Origin: Chitinophagales bacterium
GTDB lineage: Bacteria > Bacteroidota > Bacteroidia > Chitinophagales > CAIOSU01
Assembly (NCBI GenBank): GCA_026003335.1
Contig: BPHB01000002.1
Location: 372,001-436,000 of the forward strand
Reading direction: 5' to 3'
Length of the DNA stretch: 64,000 nucleotides
The translations under genes were made by a program, and so were the position numbers. Each line of letters opens with the position of its first letter. The stretch's first letter is position 1. Shown one piece after another: positions 27,425-36,170 of this stretch. Below the pieces are notes generated by a model that saw nothing but the letters and a program-made list of their open reading frames with translations, did no database searches and was not told the origin of the DNA.

Positions 27425-27461
27425 GCGGGTGGTGAGTTTACACTGCCCGCTTTCTTTTTTT
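27425..27461 (+). terminator. Rho-independent terminator
   Basis: GCGGG (27425-27429) pairs with CCCGC (27446-27450), with a second inner helix GTG/CAC, followed by a T-rich tract to 27461. Confidence 0.7.
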
Positions 27462-27605
27462 ACCCCTTGTTATCCATTCCATTTTTCATTTTACATATCC
27501 CACTCATGCGTTTATAGGCACAGCGTACCGCTTGATATTCCATCACCACTCTCCTCAGGGTGGTAGCGCAAAGCAAAACTTTTAATTTAGCGCAAACCCT
27601 TTGGC

Positions 27606-29204
27606 ATGCGTCCTATAAAATCCAGGATCAACCCCCAGTCAAAATCCTTTAAGGACAATTATGAGAAAATGACGGCTCTCGTTGGGGAACTCAATGAAAA
27701 ATTAAAAGAGAGCCTGAACCAGGGCAGTGAGAAACATCTCAGGCGCGCCCGGGAAGCCGGAAAATTTTCTGCCCGCGAACGGATTGAACTGGTGTTGGAT
27801 AAAGACAGCCCTTTTCTGGAACTGTTGCCCCTGGCGGGTCTTGGACTGGACGGCTTCGGGCCCGGTGGAACCGTGGTGACAGGCATCGGCCTGGTAAGCG
27901 GCAAACTGTGCATGATCAACTCCAACGTGGGCACCAAAAAAGGCGGAGCCATTGATTACGCCACCCTTCAGAAAAGTCTGCGCACCGGGGAAATCGCCCG
28001 CGAAAACCGCCTGCCCATGATTAATCTGGTGGAATCGGCAGGCGCCAACCTGCCTGAGCAGGAAAAGATTTTCAACTACGGAGGCATCACCTTCCGCGAG
28101 ATCACCAGGCGCTCAAAAATGGGACTCACCACCATCAGCGTAGTGTTTGGAAACGCCACCGCAGGCGGAGCCTATATCCCCGGCATGAGCGATTATGTGG
28201 TGATGGTAAAAAAAGCAGCCAAGGTGTTTCTTGCCGGCCCCCCGCTGGTGAAAATGGCTACAAACGAAATCACCGATGACGAAAGCCTGGGAGGAGCAGA
28301 AATGCACAGCCGCATCTCTGGCGTCAGCGATTATCTGGCCCAGGACGAACCGGACGGCATCCGCATTGCCCGCGAAATCATGTCGTTCCTGAAAAGCCCT
28401 GAAGACGCTTTCATCCCCCGGGAACCTGTCAAGGAACCCTTATACAACCCCGATGAAATACTGGGCATCGTCAGCCCGGACTTGAAAATCTCCTTTGACG
28501 CCCGAGAAATCATCGCCCGCATTGTTGACGGCTCTGAATTTTCAGAATTCAAGCCCGAATACGGCCCCACGCTCGTTACCGGCTTTGCAAAGATTCACGG
28601 CTATCCGGTGGGCATCCTCGCCAACAACGGTGTGTTGTTTTCTGAATCGGCAAATAAAGGCGCACACTTCATCCAGCTCTGCAACCGCAACGACACGCCT
28701 CTCATTTTCCTGCAAAACATCACCGGATTTATGGTGGGTAAAAAGTATGAAGAAGGAGGTATCATCAAAAACGGAGCAAAACTGATTAATGCCGTTTCCA
28801 ACAGTGAAGTGCCGGCCATCACCATTATGATGGGTGCCTCCTATGGTGCCGGCAACTACGCAATGGCCGGAAGGGCTTACCAGCCGCGGTTTCTGTTCGC
28901 ATGGCCCAACTCCAGAATTGCCGTAATGGGCTCTGAACAATTGTCGGGTGTGATGGAGATTATTCAGCGCCAGGCAGCAGAAAGCTCCGGCATGCCCTAT
29001 GATGAAGAAGCCGGCAGGCAGATGCGTGAATATATGATTCAGGAGGTAGAGAAGAAGTCCACTGCATGGTATTCTACCGGCAACCTGTGGGACGATGGGG
29101 TGATTGACCCCCGCGAGACAAGAAATTATCTCGGCTTTTGTCTGGCAGTGGTAAACCAACAGAAAGTGAAGGGCACCGGTGAGTTTGGGGTGTTCAGGAT
29201 GTAA
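27606..29204 (+). CDS. Acyl-CoA carboxylase carboxyltransferase (methylcrotonyl-CoA carboxylase beta-like)
   Basis: A 532-aa carboxyltransferase subunit, which moves the carboxyl group from biotin to an acyl-CoA. Signatures: VESAGANLPEQE, GNATAGGAYIPGMSDYVVMV, FLAGPPLVKMATNE and LGGAEMHSRISGVSDYLA, then the second half with FLQNITGFMVGKKYEEGGI and MGASYGAGNYAMAGRAY. The AGPPLVK and H-x-R-SGV pattern favours the methylcrotonyl-CoA (MCC) branch over propionyl-CoA carboxylase. The downstream biotin subunit and enoyl-CoA hydratase support a leucine-degradation operon, interrupted by the four-helix-bundle gene. Confidence 0.9.
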   Translation: MRPIKSRINPQSKSFKDNYEKMTALVGELNEKLKESLNQGSEKHLRRAREAGKFSARERIELVLDKDSPFLELLPLAGLGLDGFGPGGTVVTGIGLVSGKLCMINSNVGTKKGGAIDYATLQKSLRTGEIARENRLPMINLVESAGANLPEQEKIFNYGGITFREITRRSKMGLTTISVVFGNATAGGAYIPGMSDYVVMVKKAAKVFLAGPPLVKMATNEITDDESLGGAEMHSRISGVSDYLAQDEPDGIRIAREIMSFLKSPEDAFIPREPVKEPLYNPDEILGIVSPDLKISFDAREIIARIVDGSEFSEFKPEYGPTLVTGFAKIHGYPVGILANNGVLFSESANKGAHFIQLCNRNDTPLIFLQNITGFMVGKKYEEGGIIKNGAKLINAVSNSEVPAITIMMGASYGAGNYAMAGRAYQPRFLFAWPNSRIAVMGSEQLSGVMEIIQRQAAESSGMPYDEEAGRQMREYMIQEVEKKSTAWYSTGNLWDDGVIDPRETRNYLGFCLAVVNQQKVKGTGEFGVFRM

Positions 29205-29236
29205 AGCCGTTAGCCTTTTGCATTTAGCTATTAGCT
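29205..29236 (+). repeat. Left flank repeat of the four-helix-bundle insert
   Basis: The AGCC/TAGC-rich stretch begins directly after the carboxyltransferase stop and ends at the ATG of the small gene. Its AGCCGTTAGCC start matches, inverted and with one mismatch, the end of the right flank at 29596-29624. Confidence 0.5.
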
Positions 29237-29605
29237 ATGAAAAACTTTAGAAAACTTCTCGTTTGGCAAAAATCCATGGATTCAGCAGAACAGGTTTTTG
29301 AGTTGGCAGCATTCCTGCCATCGGAGAAAAAATATGGATTGAAAAGTCAGATTACCAGAGCTGCTGTTTCAATTCCTACCAACATTGCGGAAGGAAGCAG
29401 CAGAAACAGTGACAAGGATTATCAAAGATTTCTTGAAATTGCGCTTGGCTCTGCATTCGAGTTGGAAACACAATGGATAATTGTAAAAAGGTTTAAAAAC
29501 GTGTATGCTGATTTGATAGATAATACTTTTAAGCTTCTTAATGAGGTACAGAGAATGCCAGGGGCGTTTATTGCCAAGTTATCTCGTCAAAAAACTAACC
29601 GCTAA
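29237..29605 (+). CDS. Four-helix-bundle protein (23S rRNA IVS/S23 family)
   Basis: A 122-aa all-alpha protein of the family found in 23S rRNA intervening sequences and, more often, as free-standing genes (PF05635-like). Family marks: FRKLLVWQKSMDSAEQVFELA at the start, the loop YGLKSQITRAAVSIPTNIAEGSSR, and the helix RFLEIALGSAFELETQ. It has no known biochemical activity. It lies between the two carboxylase subunits, an odd place, and is flanked by short imperfect inverted repeats. I infer insertion of a small mobile or recombining cassette. Confidence 0.9.
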   Translation: MKNFRKLLVWQKSMDSAEQVFELAAFLPSEKKYGLKSQITRAAVSIPTNIAEGSSRNSDKDYQRFLEIALGSAFELETQWIIVKRFKNVYADLIDNTFKLLNEVQRMPGAFIAKLSRQKTNR

Positions 29606-29624
29606 AAGCTAATGGCTAATGGCT
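29596..29624 (+). repeat. Right flank repeat of the four-helix-bundle insert
   Basis: TAACCGCTAAAAGCTAATGGCTAATGGCT contains two tandem GCTAATG units, the second of which supplies the ATG of the biotin carboxylase gene at 29619. Its end is the near inverted copy of the left flank (29205). Confidence 0.5.
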
Positions 29625-31599
29625 CATTCCATCACTAAAATATTAATCGCCAACCGCTCCGAGATCGCCATTCGCATCATGCGAACCTGCCGAAAGATGG
29701 GCATCGCAACAGTGGCTGTTTTTTCTGAGGCTGATAAGAATGCCCTTTTTGTAAAACACGCGGATGAAGGCATTGCCCTGGGCGGATATGCAGCAAGTGA
29801 CTCTTATTTGAATCAGGAAAAAATCATTGCCGCAGCAAAGCGCACCGGGGCAGACGCCATTCACCCGGGCTATGGGTTCCTGTCGGAAAACGAATCCTTC
29901 GCCAGGCGATGTGAGCAAGAAGGGATCCTGTTCATCGGCCCTAACTCCAAAGCCATTGAAGCCATGGGCGATAAAATACGGGCGAAAGAAATCATGCAAA
30001 AGCATGGGGTGCCGGTGGTGCCCGGCTATGACGGAGAAGATCAGTCCATGGAAACCCTCCGGAAAGAAGCAAAGAAAATCGGGTTTCCTGTTTTGCTGAA
30101 AGCCTCAGCCGGGGGCGGTGGCAAAGGCATGCGCATCGTGCGCGAGGAGAAAACGCTGGAAAAAGATATTGAAGGTGCCAAACGCGAGGCACTGAGCGCA
30201 TTCGGAGATGATACCTTACTGATTGAAAAATATTTTGACAGCGCACGACACATTGAGTTTCAAATTTTAGGCGACAAGCACGGCCAGGTGATACATCTCT
30301 TTGAGCGGGAATGCTCCATACAAAGACGCTATCAGAAAATCATAGAGGAATCGCCCAGCCCGGTGATGACCGATGCATTGCGCGAAAAGATGGCTGCAGC
30401 CGCCCTGAAAGCAGCCCAGGCAATTAAATATGACAATGCCGGAACTGTAGAGTTCATCGTGGACGATAAACTGCATTTTTATTTTCTGGAAGTGAACACC
30501 CGGCTTCAGGTGGAACATCCGGTAACCGAAATGGTCACCGGCCTGGATCTGGTGAAACTGCAGATTGAAGTTGCGCAGGGGCTGCCGCTTCCGCTCAGCC
30601 AAAATGACGTGAAGCAAAACGGCCATGCGGTGGAGTGCCGCCTCTATGCGGAAGATCCCTACAACCATTTTCTGCCGGCCACCGGAAAAGTGCTTGCCTA
30701 CCTTCCCGATGAAAGCGGTTGCACCCGCTACGACAGTGGTGTAGAAAACGGTTCGGTGATTGACATCCACTACGATCCGATGATCGCCAAGGTGATTACC
30801 TGGGGCAATACGCGCAGCGATGCCATCCGCAAGATGAAACATGCGCTGCGGAGAGACCGTCTTGCTGGGTGTTGTTACAAACAAAAACTTCCTCATTGAT
30901 ATTCTGGATCACCCGGATTTCACTTCAGGAAAATTCAGCACACATTTTATCCAACAACATCCGGAGCTCACAAGCCGTAAGGCGCCTGCTGAAAAAAGCC
31001 TCCATCACGCAGCCATAGCCGCCACACTCTGGATGTGGCATCAGCGGGAAACTGATAGGGTACTGTTAAAGCATCTTCCCTCTGGCTGGCGTAACAATTT
31101 TTATAAAATGCAGGAAGAAAAATTTGCGGTACAGGATCAGGAAATAACAGTACTTTACAGGAAGCTCTCAGAAGGTTTCCACATGAAAATTGCGGATAAA
31201 GAATATTTCGCTGAACTGTTTCAGGCAACAGGTAATCGTATTACCTGCGAAATGGAAGGCCATCGCAAAACTTTCATTATTGCGCAATCAGCGGAAACTC
31301 TTTTCATCCATGATGATGGAACGGGAAGCGTAATGCTGAAAATGCTCCCGCGCTTCCCCGAAGCAGAAGCCGAGAAAGTGAAAGGCGGCTATATTGCACC
31401 AATGCCGGGCGAAGTGGTGAAAGTGCTGGTGCAGCCCGGTGATAAGGTAAAGGCCGGAGACCCGCTGGTGATTCTCAGCTCGATGAAAATGGAAAATACC
31501 ATTGAAGCCCATGAAGAAGGCATAGTGGAAGAGGTTTATGTAGAGCCCAAACAATTTGTGGAAGCGGAAATGATGCTTGTTAAAATAAATTCAAAATAG
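29619..31599 (+). pseudogene. Biotin-dependent acyl-CoA carboxylase alpha subunit, broken by a 1-bp frameshift
   Basis: Two frames together encode a standard ~660-aa alpha subunit (biotin carboxylase, BT domain, biotin carrier). Frame 1 (29619-30899) has SITKILIANRSEIAIRIMRTC, HPGYGFLSEN, the ATP-grasp loop ASAGGGGKGMRIV and EVNTRLQVEHPVTEM, then turns to nonsense after KMKHALR. Frame 2 continues from ETVLLGVVTNKNFL (codon GAG at 30853) to 31599 and ends with the biotinyl domain; the target lysine in SSMKMEN is codon 31486-31488. One extra base near 30852 accounts for the break. It could be a true lesion or an assembly error; I cannot tell. If real, the enzyme loses its carrier domain. It pairs with the beta subunit upstream. 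Confidence 0.85.
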
Positions 31600-31612
31600 A
31601 AAACAACTCCTA

Positions 31613-31648
31613 TACCTCCCCTCCTTCCGGGAGGGGCAGGGGGAGGTT
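31613..31648. repeat. GC-rich REP-like hairpin
   Basis: CCCCTCC (31618-31624) pairs perfectly with GGAGGGG (31630-31636) around TTCCG, and an outer CCTCCCC/GGGGGAGG alternative is possible. It has no T-tract, so it is probably an intergenic palindromic repeat rather than a terminator. Similar CCTCC...GGAGG repeats are common in Bacteroidota genomes. Confidence 0.6.
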
Positions 31649-31718
31649 GCTCAATGAATAAAGCACCAAACCACAATATCAAGTATTTAAAACAGTTGCG
31701 AAAAGAGCTACGAAATAC

Positions 31719-32543
31719 ATGATTACCTACACCGAGGACCAAACTGCTACTTTCCACTCTCAGACTTTTGCCTATCTGCTGGTGGAAGAAAAAGATCATG
31801 TGCTCACCATCACCCTCAATCGGCCGGAAAAAAAGAATGCCATGAATCCGGTGATGATGCACGAGATTGTGTATGCGCTGAACTATGCCCATTACAATCA
31901 TGATGTTTGGGTAGTAGTGATAAAAGCTAACGGAGACGTTTTTTCTGCAGGTGCTGATTTGAAAGCGTTTGCCGGAGCCGCGGACGAAAAGAAATCAACC
32001 ATCCCTGAACCTCCGTCACAAGTGGCAATCGGAGATGCCTTTAATCATCTGCATAAACCATGTATTGCCCGCGTGCATGGCAATGTATATGCCGGAGCAC
32101 ATCTTATCGTGTGCGGCTGCACCCATGTAATAGCATCCGGCAACGTGCAGTTCAGCCTTCCTGAAGTGAAACGGGGTATCTGGCCTATGCAGGTGATGGC
32201 CAGCCTGGCGCCCATCATGCCTGCCCGCCAGCTGCTGGATTATTGCATGCGTGCCAAAACGTTATCGGCTGAAGAAGCGCTGAAGCTCGGCCTGGTCACG
32301 CAGGTAGTGGAGCTTTCCGAGCTGGATAACACGGTGCAGGCGCTCGTGGAAGAAATAAAAACGCTTTCTCCGTCTGCCATTCGCCTGGGGCTAAAAGCCT
32401 GGGACGAGCTGAAAAGTATTGAACCTGCGCAACAGCATCAGTTCCTGCTCGGTATGCTGCAACAGGTGCTTCAGACTGAGGATGCCGCAGAAGGATTGCG
32501 GGCTTTTGCGGAAAAGCGAAAGCCGGTGTGGAAAGGGAAATGA
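31719..32543 (+). CDS. Enoyl-CoA hydratase/isomerase family protein
   Basis: A 274-aa crotonase-fold enzyme. Signatures: LTITLNRPEKKNAMNPVMM, the oxyanion-hole segment FSAGADLKAFAG near residue 70, and HGNVYAGAHLIVCGCTHVIAS near residue 122 (HGxxxGGA-like, here HGNVYAGAH). The glutamate expected near FSLPEVKRGIWP is present. With the carboxylase subunits upstream it may act as methylglutaconyl-CoA hydratase in leucine breakdown, but the fold covers many reactions. The intergenic hairpin (31613) separates it from the alpha subunit by 119 bp. Confidence 0.85.
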   Translation: MITYTEDQTATFHSQTFAYLLVEEKDHVLTITLNRPEKKNAMNPVMMHEIVYALNYAHYNHDVWVVVIKANGDVFSAGADLKAFAGAADEKKSTIPEPPSQVAIGDAFNHLHKPCIARVHGNVYAGAHLIVCGCTHVIASGNVQFSLPEVKRGIWPMQVMASLAPIMPARQLLDYCMRAKTLSAEEALKLGLVTQVVELSELDNTVQALVEEIKTLSPSAIRLGLKAWDELKSIEPAQQHQFLLGMLQQVLQTEDAAEGLRAFAEKRKPVWKGK

Positions 32544-32598
32544 TAAAACACACAGCTTTCAACAGCACCGATGTTTTCTGGCAAGGGCCTGAGCTGAA

Positions 32599-35196
32599 TC
32601 AGCTGCATTTGGAGTGCCCGCAGCTCTTACAGGTAAGGCATCCTTCCGAATAAGCCAGGGATTCCTGACCGCACTGGGGACACGTTTTGTCATCGGGCTC
32701 TGCATCAGGAGGCAGATATTTTTTCAGCGCCCTGACCACCCCGTTTTTCCAGGTATTGAGCGAGGCATCATTCAGATTCAGATGCTCTACCATATCTATT
32801 ACATAGGGCAATGGCATGCCGTGGCGCAAAACTCCCGATATAAGCTTGGCATAGTTCCAGAACTCCTTATCAAAAGAGCGGGACAATCCTTCAATGGTCA
32901 CTTTATAGCCGTCACGGTCTTCATACTGAAAATCATAGCGGCTCTTGCCCTGGCCGTTTTTGTTTTTGATCACCCAACCTTTTGTGACATAGTTGGGCAG
33001 TAAGAAGGAGTCTTCGGTTTTACCGGTAAAGATTTCGTAAGGTCTGCCTTTGTAGAGTCCAATCACGGCAATCCATTTTTCGTTGTTGTTCATAAACCTG
33101 ACGATATCGGCTTCCAGCACTCTGGGGCGTTTGGGAGCCCGGGTTTCGGTAAATTCATTTTCTTCTTTTTTCGTATCGGCCACCAGCACACCCGAGCGGG
33201 AGCCTTCGCGATACACCGTGATGCCTTTACATCCGCTCTTCCATCCGGTAACGTAAATTTCAGCTACAAGCTCCTCTGAAATATCTTCAGGTACATTTAC
33301 CGTGACACTGATGCTGTGATCCACCCATTTCTGTATGGCGCCCTGCATTTTCACTTTATTTACCCAGTCTACATCCCGGGCTGTGGCTTTATAGTAGGGT
33401 GATTTCTTAATAATTGCATTCAGTTCCTTTTCATCCAAAGAAGCGACCACGTCCGGATCATAGTTGTTCTTTTCCAGCCATGTGATGAACTTATGATGAA
33501 ACACCCGGTATTCTTCCCATGCATCACCCACCTGGTCAACAAAATCTACGCGCACGTTTTTATCATTGGGATTGACTTTTCTTCTGCGTTTGTAGGATAC
33601 CATAAAGACCGGCTCAATGCCGGAGGTGGTCTGAGTCATCAGGCTGGTGGTGCCGGTGGGGGCAATGGTCAGCAGGGCGATATTGCGCCTGCCGTATTTC
33701 TGCATGTCGCGATACAGATCTTTATCTTCGTTTTTCAAACGTAACAGGAAAGGATTGTTCTTCTCACGCTGGGCATCAAAGATCTTGAATGGTCCGCGTT
33801 CTTTAGCCATCTGAACCGAACTGCCATAGGCGGCAAGAGCAAGGGTTTTATGCACCTGCACTGAGAATTCCAGAGCTTTATCGGTGCCATAGGTGAGCCC
33901 TAAAGCGGCAAGCATATCTCCTTCGGCCGTGATACCCAGTCCGGTACGTCTGCCTTCTATGCATTTTTGCCGTATTTTCAGCCAGAGGTTGCGTTCGGTA
34001 AGTTTAAATTCTTCCTCTTCCGGGTCGGAATCAATTTTATCCAGTATCTGCTGTATTTTTTCCAGCTCCAGATCCACTATATCGTCCATTATGCGCTGCG
34101 CCATAGCCACATGCCTGCGGAATAGCTCAAAGTTGAAGGACGCCTCCGGAGTAAAGGGATTTTCCACGTAACTGTAGAGATTGATTGCTACCAGACGACA
34201 GCTATCATAGGGGCAAAGCGGAATTTCTCCGCATGGATTTGTGGAAATGGTTTTAAAGCCCAGGTCTGCATAGCAGTCAGGAATGGATTCCCGGATAACC
34301 GTATCCCAGAATATGACACCGGGTTCTGCTGATTTCCAGGCATTATGGATGATTTTCTTCCATAAGGCAGCGGCATCAATTTCTCTTACGATTTTGGGAT
34401 TATCTGATTCTACCGGGAACTGCTGGCGATATGTTGTTCCGCTGATGGCTGCCTGCATGAACGCATCATCCACGCGCACCGAAATATTAGCTCCGGTAAC
34501 CTTCGTACCATCCAGTTTAGCATCAATGAATTTTTCTGCGTCCGGATGCCGAATGGATAAAGTCAGCATGAGGGCGCCCCTGCGGCCATCCTGGGCTACT
34601 TCACGGGTGGAATTGGAAAAGCGTTCCATGAAAGGCACAATACCCGTAGAGGTAAGAGCACTATTCATCACCGGGCTGCCGGAAGGACGGATGTGGGAAA
34701 GGTCATGGCCTACCCCGCCCCTGCGTTTCATGAGCTGTACCTGCTCTTCATCGGTTTTCATGATTCCCCCGTAGGAATCCGCTTCCCCTCCTCCTATCAC
34801 AAAGCAGTTGGACAGAGAGGCTATCTGAAAGTTGTTGCCGATACCGGACATGGGGCCACCCTGGGGAATGACATATTTAAACTCCCGCAACAGCTCGTAT
34901 ATCTGGCTTTCAGACATGGGATTGGGATATTTCTTTTCAATCCGCGCCAGCTCGCGGGCAAGCCTGCGGTGCATATCATCGGGAGTAAGCTCATAAATAT
35001 TTCCCTGCGAATCTTTCAGCGCATATTTGTTTATCCATACGTTGGCAGCCAGCTCATCTCCCCCGAAATACTGAACAGTATGTTTGAGGACCTCCTGATA
35101 GGGGTAGGCCTTTAAGGTTGGCTGCTGTGTTTGCTGCTGGCTAACGTCTTTCGGGGAATTTTTAACTTTTTGCACTGCTTCTTCAATCATTTCCAA
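32599..35196 (-). CDS. nrdJ: Adenosylcobalamin-dependent ribonucleotide reductase (class II)
   Basis: An 865-aa class II reductase, making deoxyribonucleotides with a B12-generated thiyl radical. Core signatures: SLSNCFVIGGGEADS near residue 130, NPCGEIPLCPYDSCR with Cys322 and the catalytic Asn-x-Cys-x-Glu, TIAPTGTTSLMTQTTSGIEP. The C-terminal 90 residues end in a zinc-ribbon-like CPQCGQESLAYSEG-x4-CKSCGHSKCS, as in the longer vitamin-B12-dependent NrdJ proteins. It has its own candidate promoter. I looked for a cobalamin riboswitch in the 140-bp leader and saw none of its conserved box. It is divergent from the export permease. Confidence 0.95.
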   Translation of the reverse strand: MEMIEEAVQKVKNSPKDVSQQQTQQPTLKAYPYQEVLKHTVQYFGGDELAANVWINKYALKDSQGNIYELTPDDMHRRLARELARIEKKYPNPMSESQIYELLREFKYVIPQGGPMSGIGNNFQIASLSNCFVIGGGEADSYGGIMKTDEEQVQLMKRRGGVGHDLSHIRPSGSPVMNSALTSTGIVPFMERFSNSTREVAQDGRRGALMLTLSIRHPDAEKFIDAKLDGTKVTGANISVRVDDAFMQAAISGTTYRQQFPVESDNPKIVREIDAAALWKKIIHNAWKSAEPGVIFWDTVIRESIPDCYADLGFKTISTNPCGEIPLCPYDSCRLVAINLYSYVENPFTPEASFNFELFRRHVAMAQRIMDDIVDLELEKIQQILDKIDSDPEEEEFKLTERNLWLKIRQKCIEGRRTGLGITAEGDMLAALGLTYGTDKALEFSVQVHKTLALAAYGSSVQMAKERGPFKIFDAQREKNNPFLLRLKNEDKDLYRDMQKYGRRNIALLTIAPTGTTSLMTQTTSGIEPVFMVSYKRRRKVNPNDKNVRVDFVDQVGDAWEEYRVFHHKFITWLEKNNYDPDVVASLDEKELNAIIKKSPYYKATARDVDWVNKVKMQGAIQKWVDHSISVTVNVPEDISEELVAEIYVTGWKSGCKGITVYREGSRSGVLVADTKKEENEFTETRAPKRPRVLEADIVRFMNNNEKWIAVIGLYKGRPYEIFTGKTEDSFLLPNYVTKGWVIKNKNGQGKSRYDFQYEDRDGYKVTIEGLSRSFDKEFWNYAKLISGVLRHGMPLPYVIDMVEHLNLNDASLNTWKNGVVRALKKYLPPDAEPDDKTCPQCGQESLAYSEGCLTCKSCGHSKCS

Positions 35197-35240
35197 CTAC
35201 ATTTTTGATTCAGCAATTTAACTATGGTGCCTCTTGGTAG

Positions 35241-35248
35241 CAAAATTA
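35241..35248 (-). promoter_or_regulatory. Candidate -7 element of nrdJ
   Basis: The minus strand reads TAATTTTG, a perfect TAnnTTTG. The -33 partner is poor. An inverted repeat (35252-35270) lies just upstream in the spacer and could be an operator. Confidence 0.35.
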
Positions 35249-35251
35249 CCG

Positions 35252-35270
35252 CCTGTAATTTATGAACAGG
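35252..35270. promoter_or_regulatory. Inverted repeat CCTGT-N9-ACAGG in the nrdJ leader
   Basis: The 19-bp element CCTGTaatttatgaACAGG has perfect 5-bp arms and spans the presumed -33/-7 spacer of nrdJ. It is a possible repressor site; it does not resemble the NrdR box. Confidence 0.3.
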
Positions 35271-35336
35271 ATATACACTTGAAAATCAAAGGTGTTGTGG
35301 ATTATCTGAAAAGCTCTCTTTAGCTTTACCTGCTCA

Positions 35337-36158
35337 GTGATGAAGACCATTCAGGTTTTATCTGCCCGGCCGGATTCTTTTAAAACTTATCTGCTGAAGA
35401 TATGGCAAAACAGGGCTCTCATTACCACACTTGCCAAAAGAGACCTGAAAATTAAATACGCCCAGACTTTCTTCGGGGTGCTGTGGGTTATGCTCCACCC
35501 GCTACCCTCGGTAATTATTTTTACCTTTTTTTTTGATCGGCTGATACAGGTAGATACCGGTCCGCTGCCTTATCCGATTTTTGCCCTTATTGGCATGACG
35601 GGGTGGTATTTCTTTACTAATCTGGCTTTCGGGGCAGGCAATTCTCTCATTGAATCCCAACAGCTGTTAAAAAAGCTTGCCTTTCCGAAGCTGATCCTGC
35701 CCCTGTCTAAAGTGCTATCCACCGGGGTGGATTTTATTATGTCCTTCTTTATTACCATCCTGGCAATGTTCCTGTTTTCGGTATATCCGGGCTATACGGT
35801 AGTCTTTCTGCCGTTATTTATCCTGCTGAATATCTTTATAGGGCTGACGCTGGGAATATGGCTTTGTGCAGTATCGTTCCGCTATCGCGATGTGCACCAT
35901 TTTCTGCCCAACGTAGTGAATTTTCTGGTATGGCTCACCCCGGTTTTTTATCCTACTACTATTTTGCCGGAGAAGTTGCATTACCTGATGTACATCAATC
36001 CCATCGCTCTGGTGATTGAGGGGTATCGGTTTTCACTCACCGGCATGGCTTTGCCCTCACCCTGGTATGCCTTGTCAATGATTCCGGTGCTAATTTTATT
36101 TCTAGTAGGAATTACTTACTTTAGAAAAATTGAAGATAAAATCGTTGATTACATTTAA
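35337..36158 (+). CDS. ABC-2 type export permease (Wzm/TagG-like)
   Basis: A 273-aa integral membrane protein with about six transmembrane segments, of the ABC-2 family used for polysaccharide, O-antigen or teichoic-acid export. Features: ALITTLAKRDLKIKYAQTFFGVLWVMLHPL before TM1 (the amphipathic coupling region), GMTGWYFFTNLAFGAGNSLIE, and FLVWLTPVFYPTTILPE near residue 200, the usual Wzm signature. Its partner ATPase is not adjacent but lies at 47398, across the PhyH array. It starts a tight + strand unit to 42544, beginning 12 bp before the first PhyH gene. Substrate unknown. Confidence 0.85.
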   Translation: MMKTIQVLSARPDSFKTYLLKIWQNRALITTLAKRDLKIKYAQTFFGVLWVMLHPLPSVIIFTFFFDRLIQVDTGPLPYPIFALIGMTGWYFFTNLAFGAGNSLIESQQLLKKLAFPKLILPLSKVLSTGVDFIMSFFITILAMFLFSVYPGYTVVFLPLFILLNIFIGLTLGIWLCAVSFRYRDVHHFLPNVVNFLVWLTPVFYPTTILPEKLHYLMYINPIALVIEGYRFSLTGMALPSPWYALSMIPVLILFLVGITYFRKIEDKIVDYI

Positions 36159-36170
36159 ACACCCTCAGCC

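Noticed and set aside
31613-31648. Terminator of the carboxylase operon
   Set aside because: The hairpin is strong but has no T-tract on the + strand, so it is called a repeat.
32541-32655. 37-codon ORF starting at an ATGATAAAA overlapping the hydratase stop
   Set aside because: Short, runs into the antisense of nrdJ, no recognisable family.
35197-35336. Cobalamin riboswitch for nrdJ
   Set aside because: The conserved B12 box was not visible and the leader is short.
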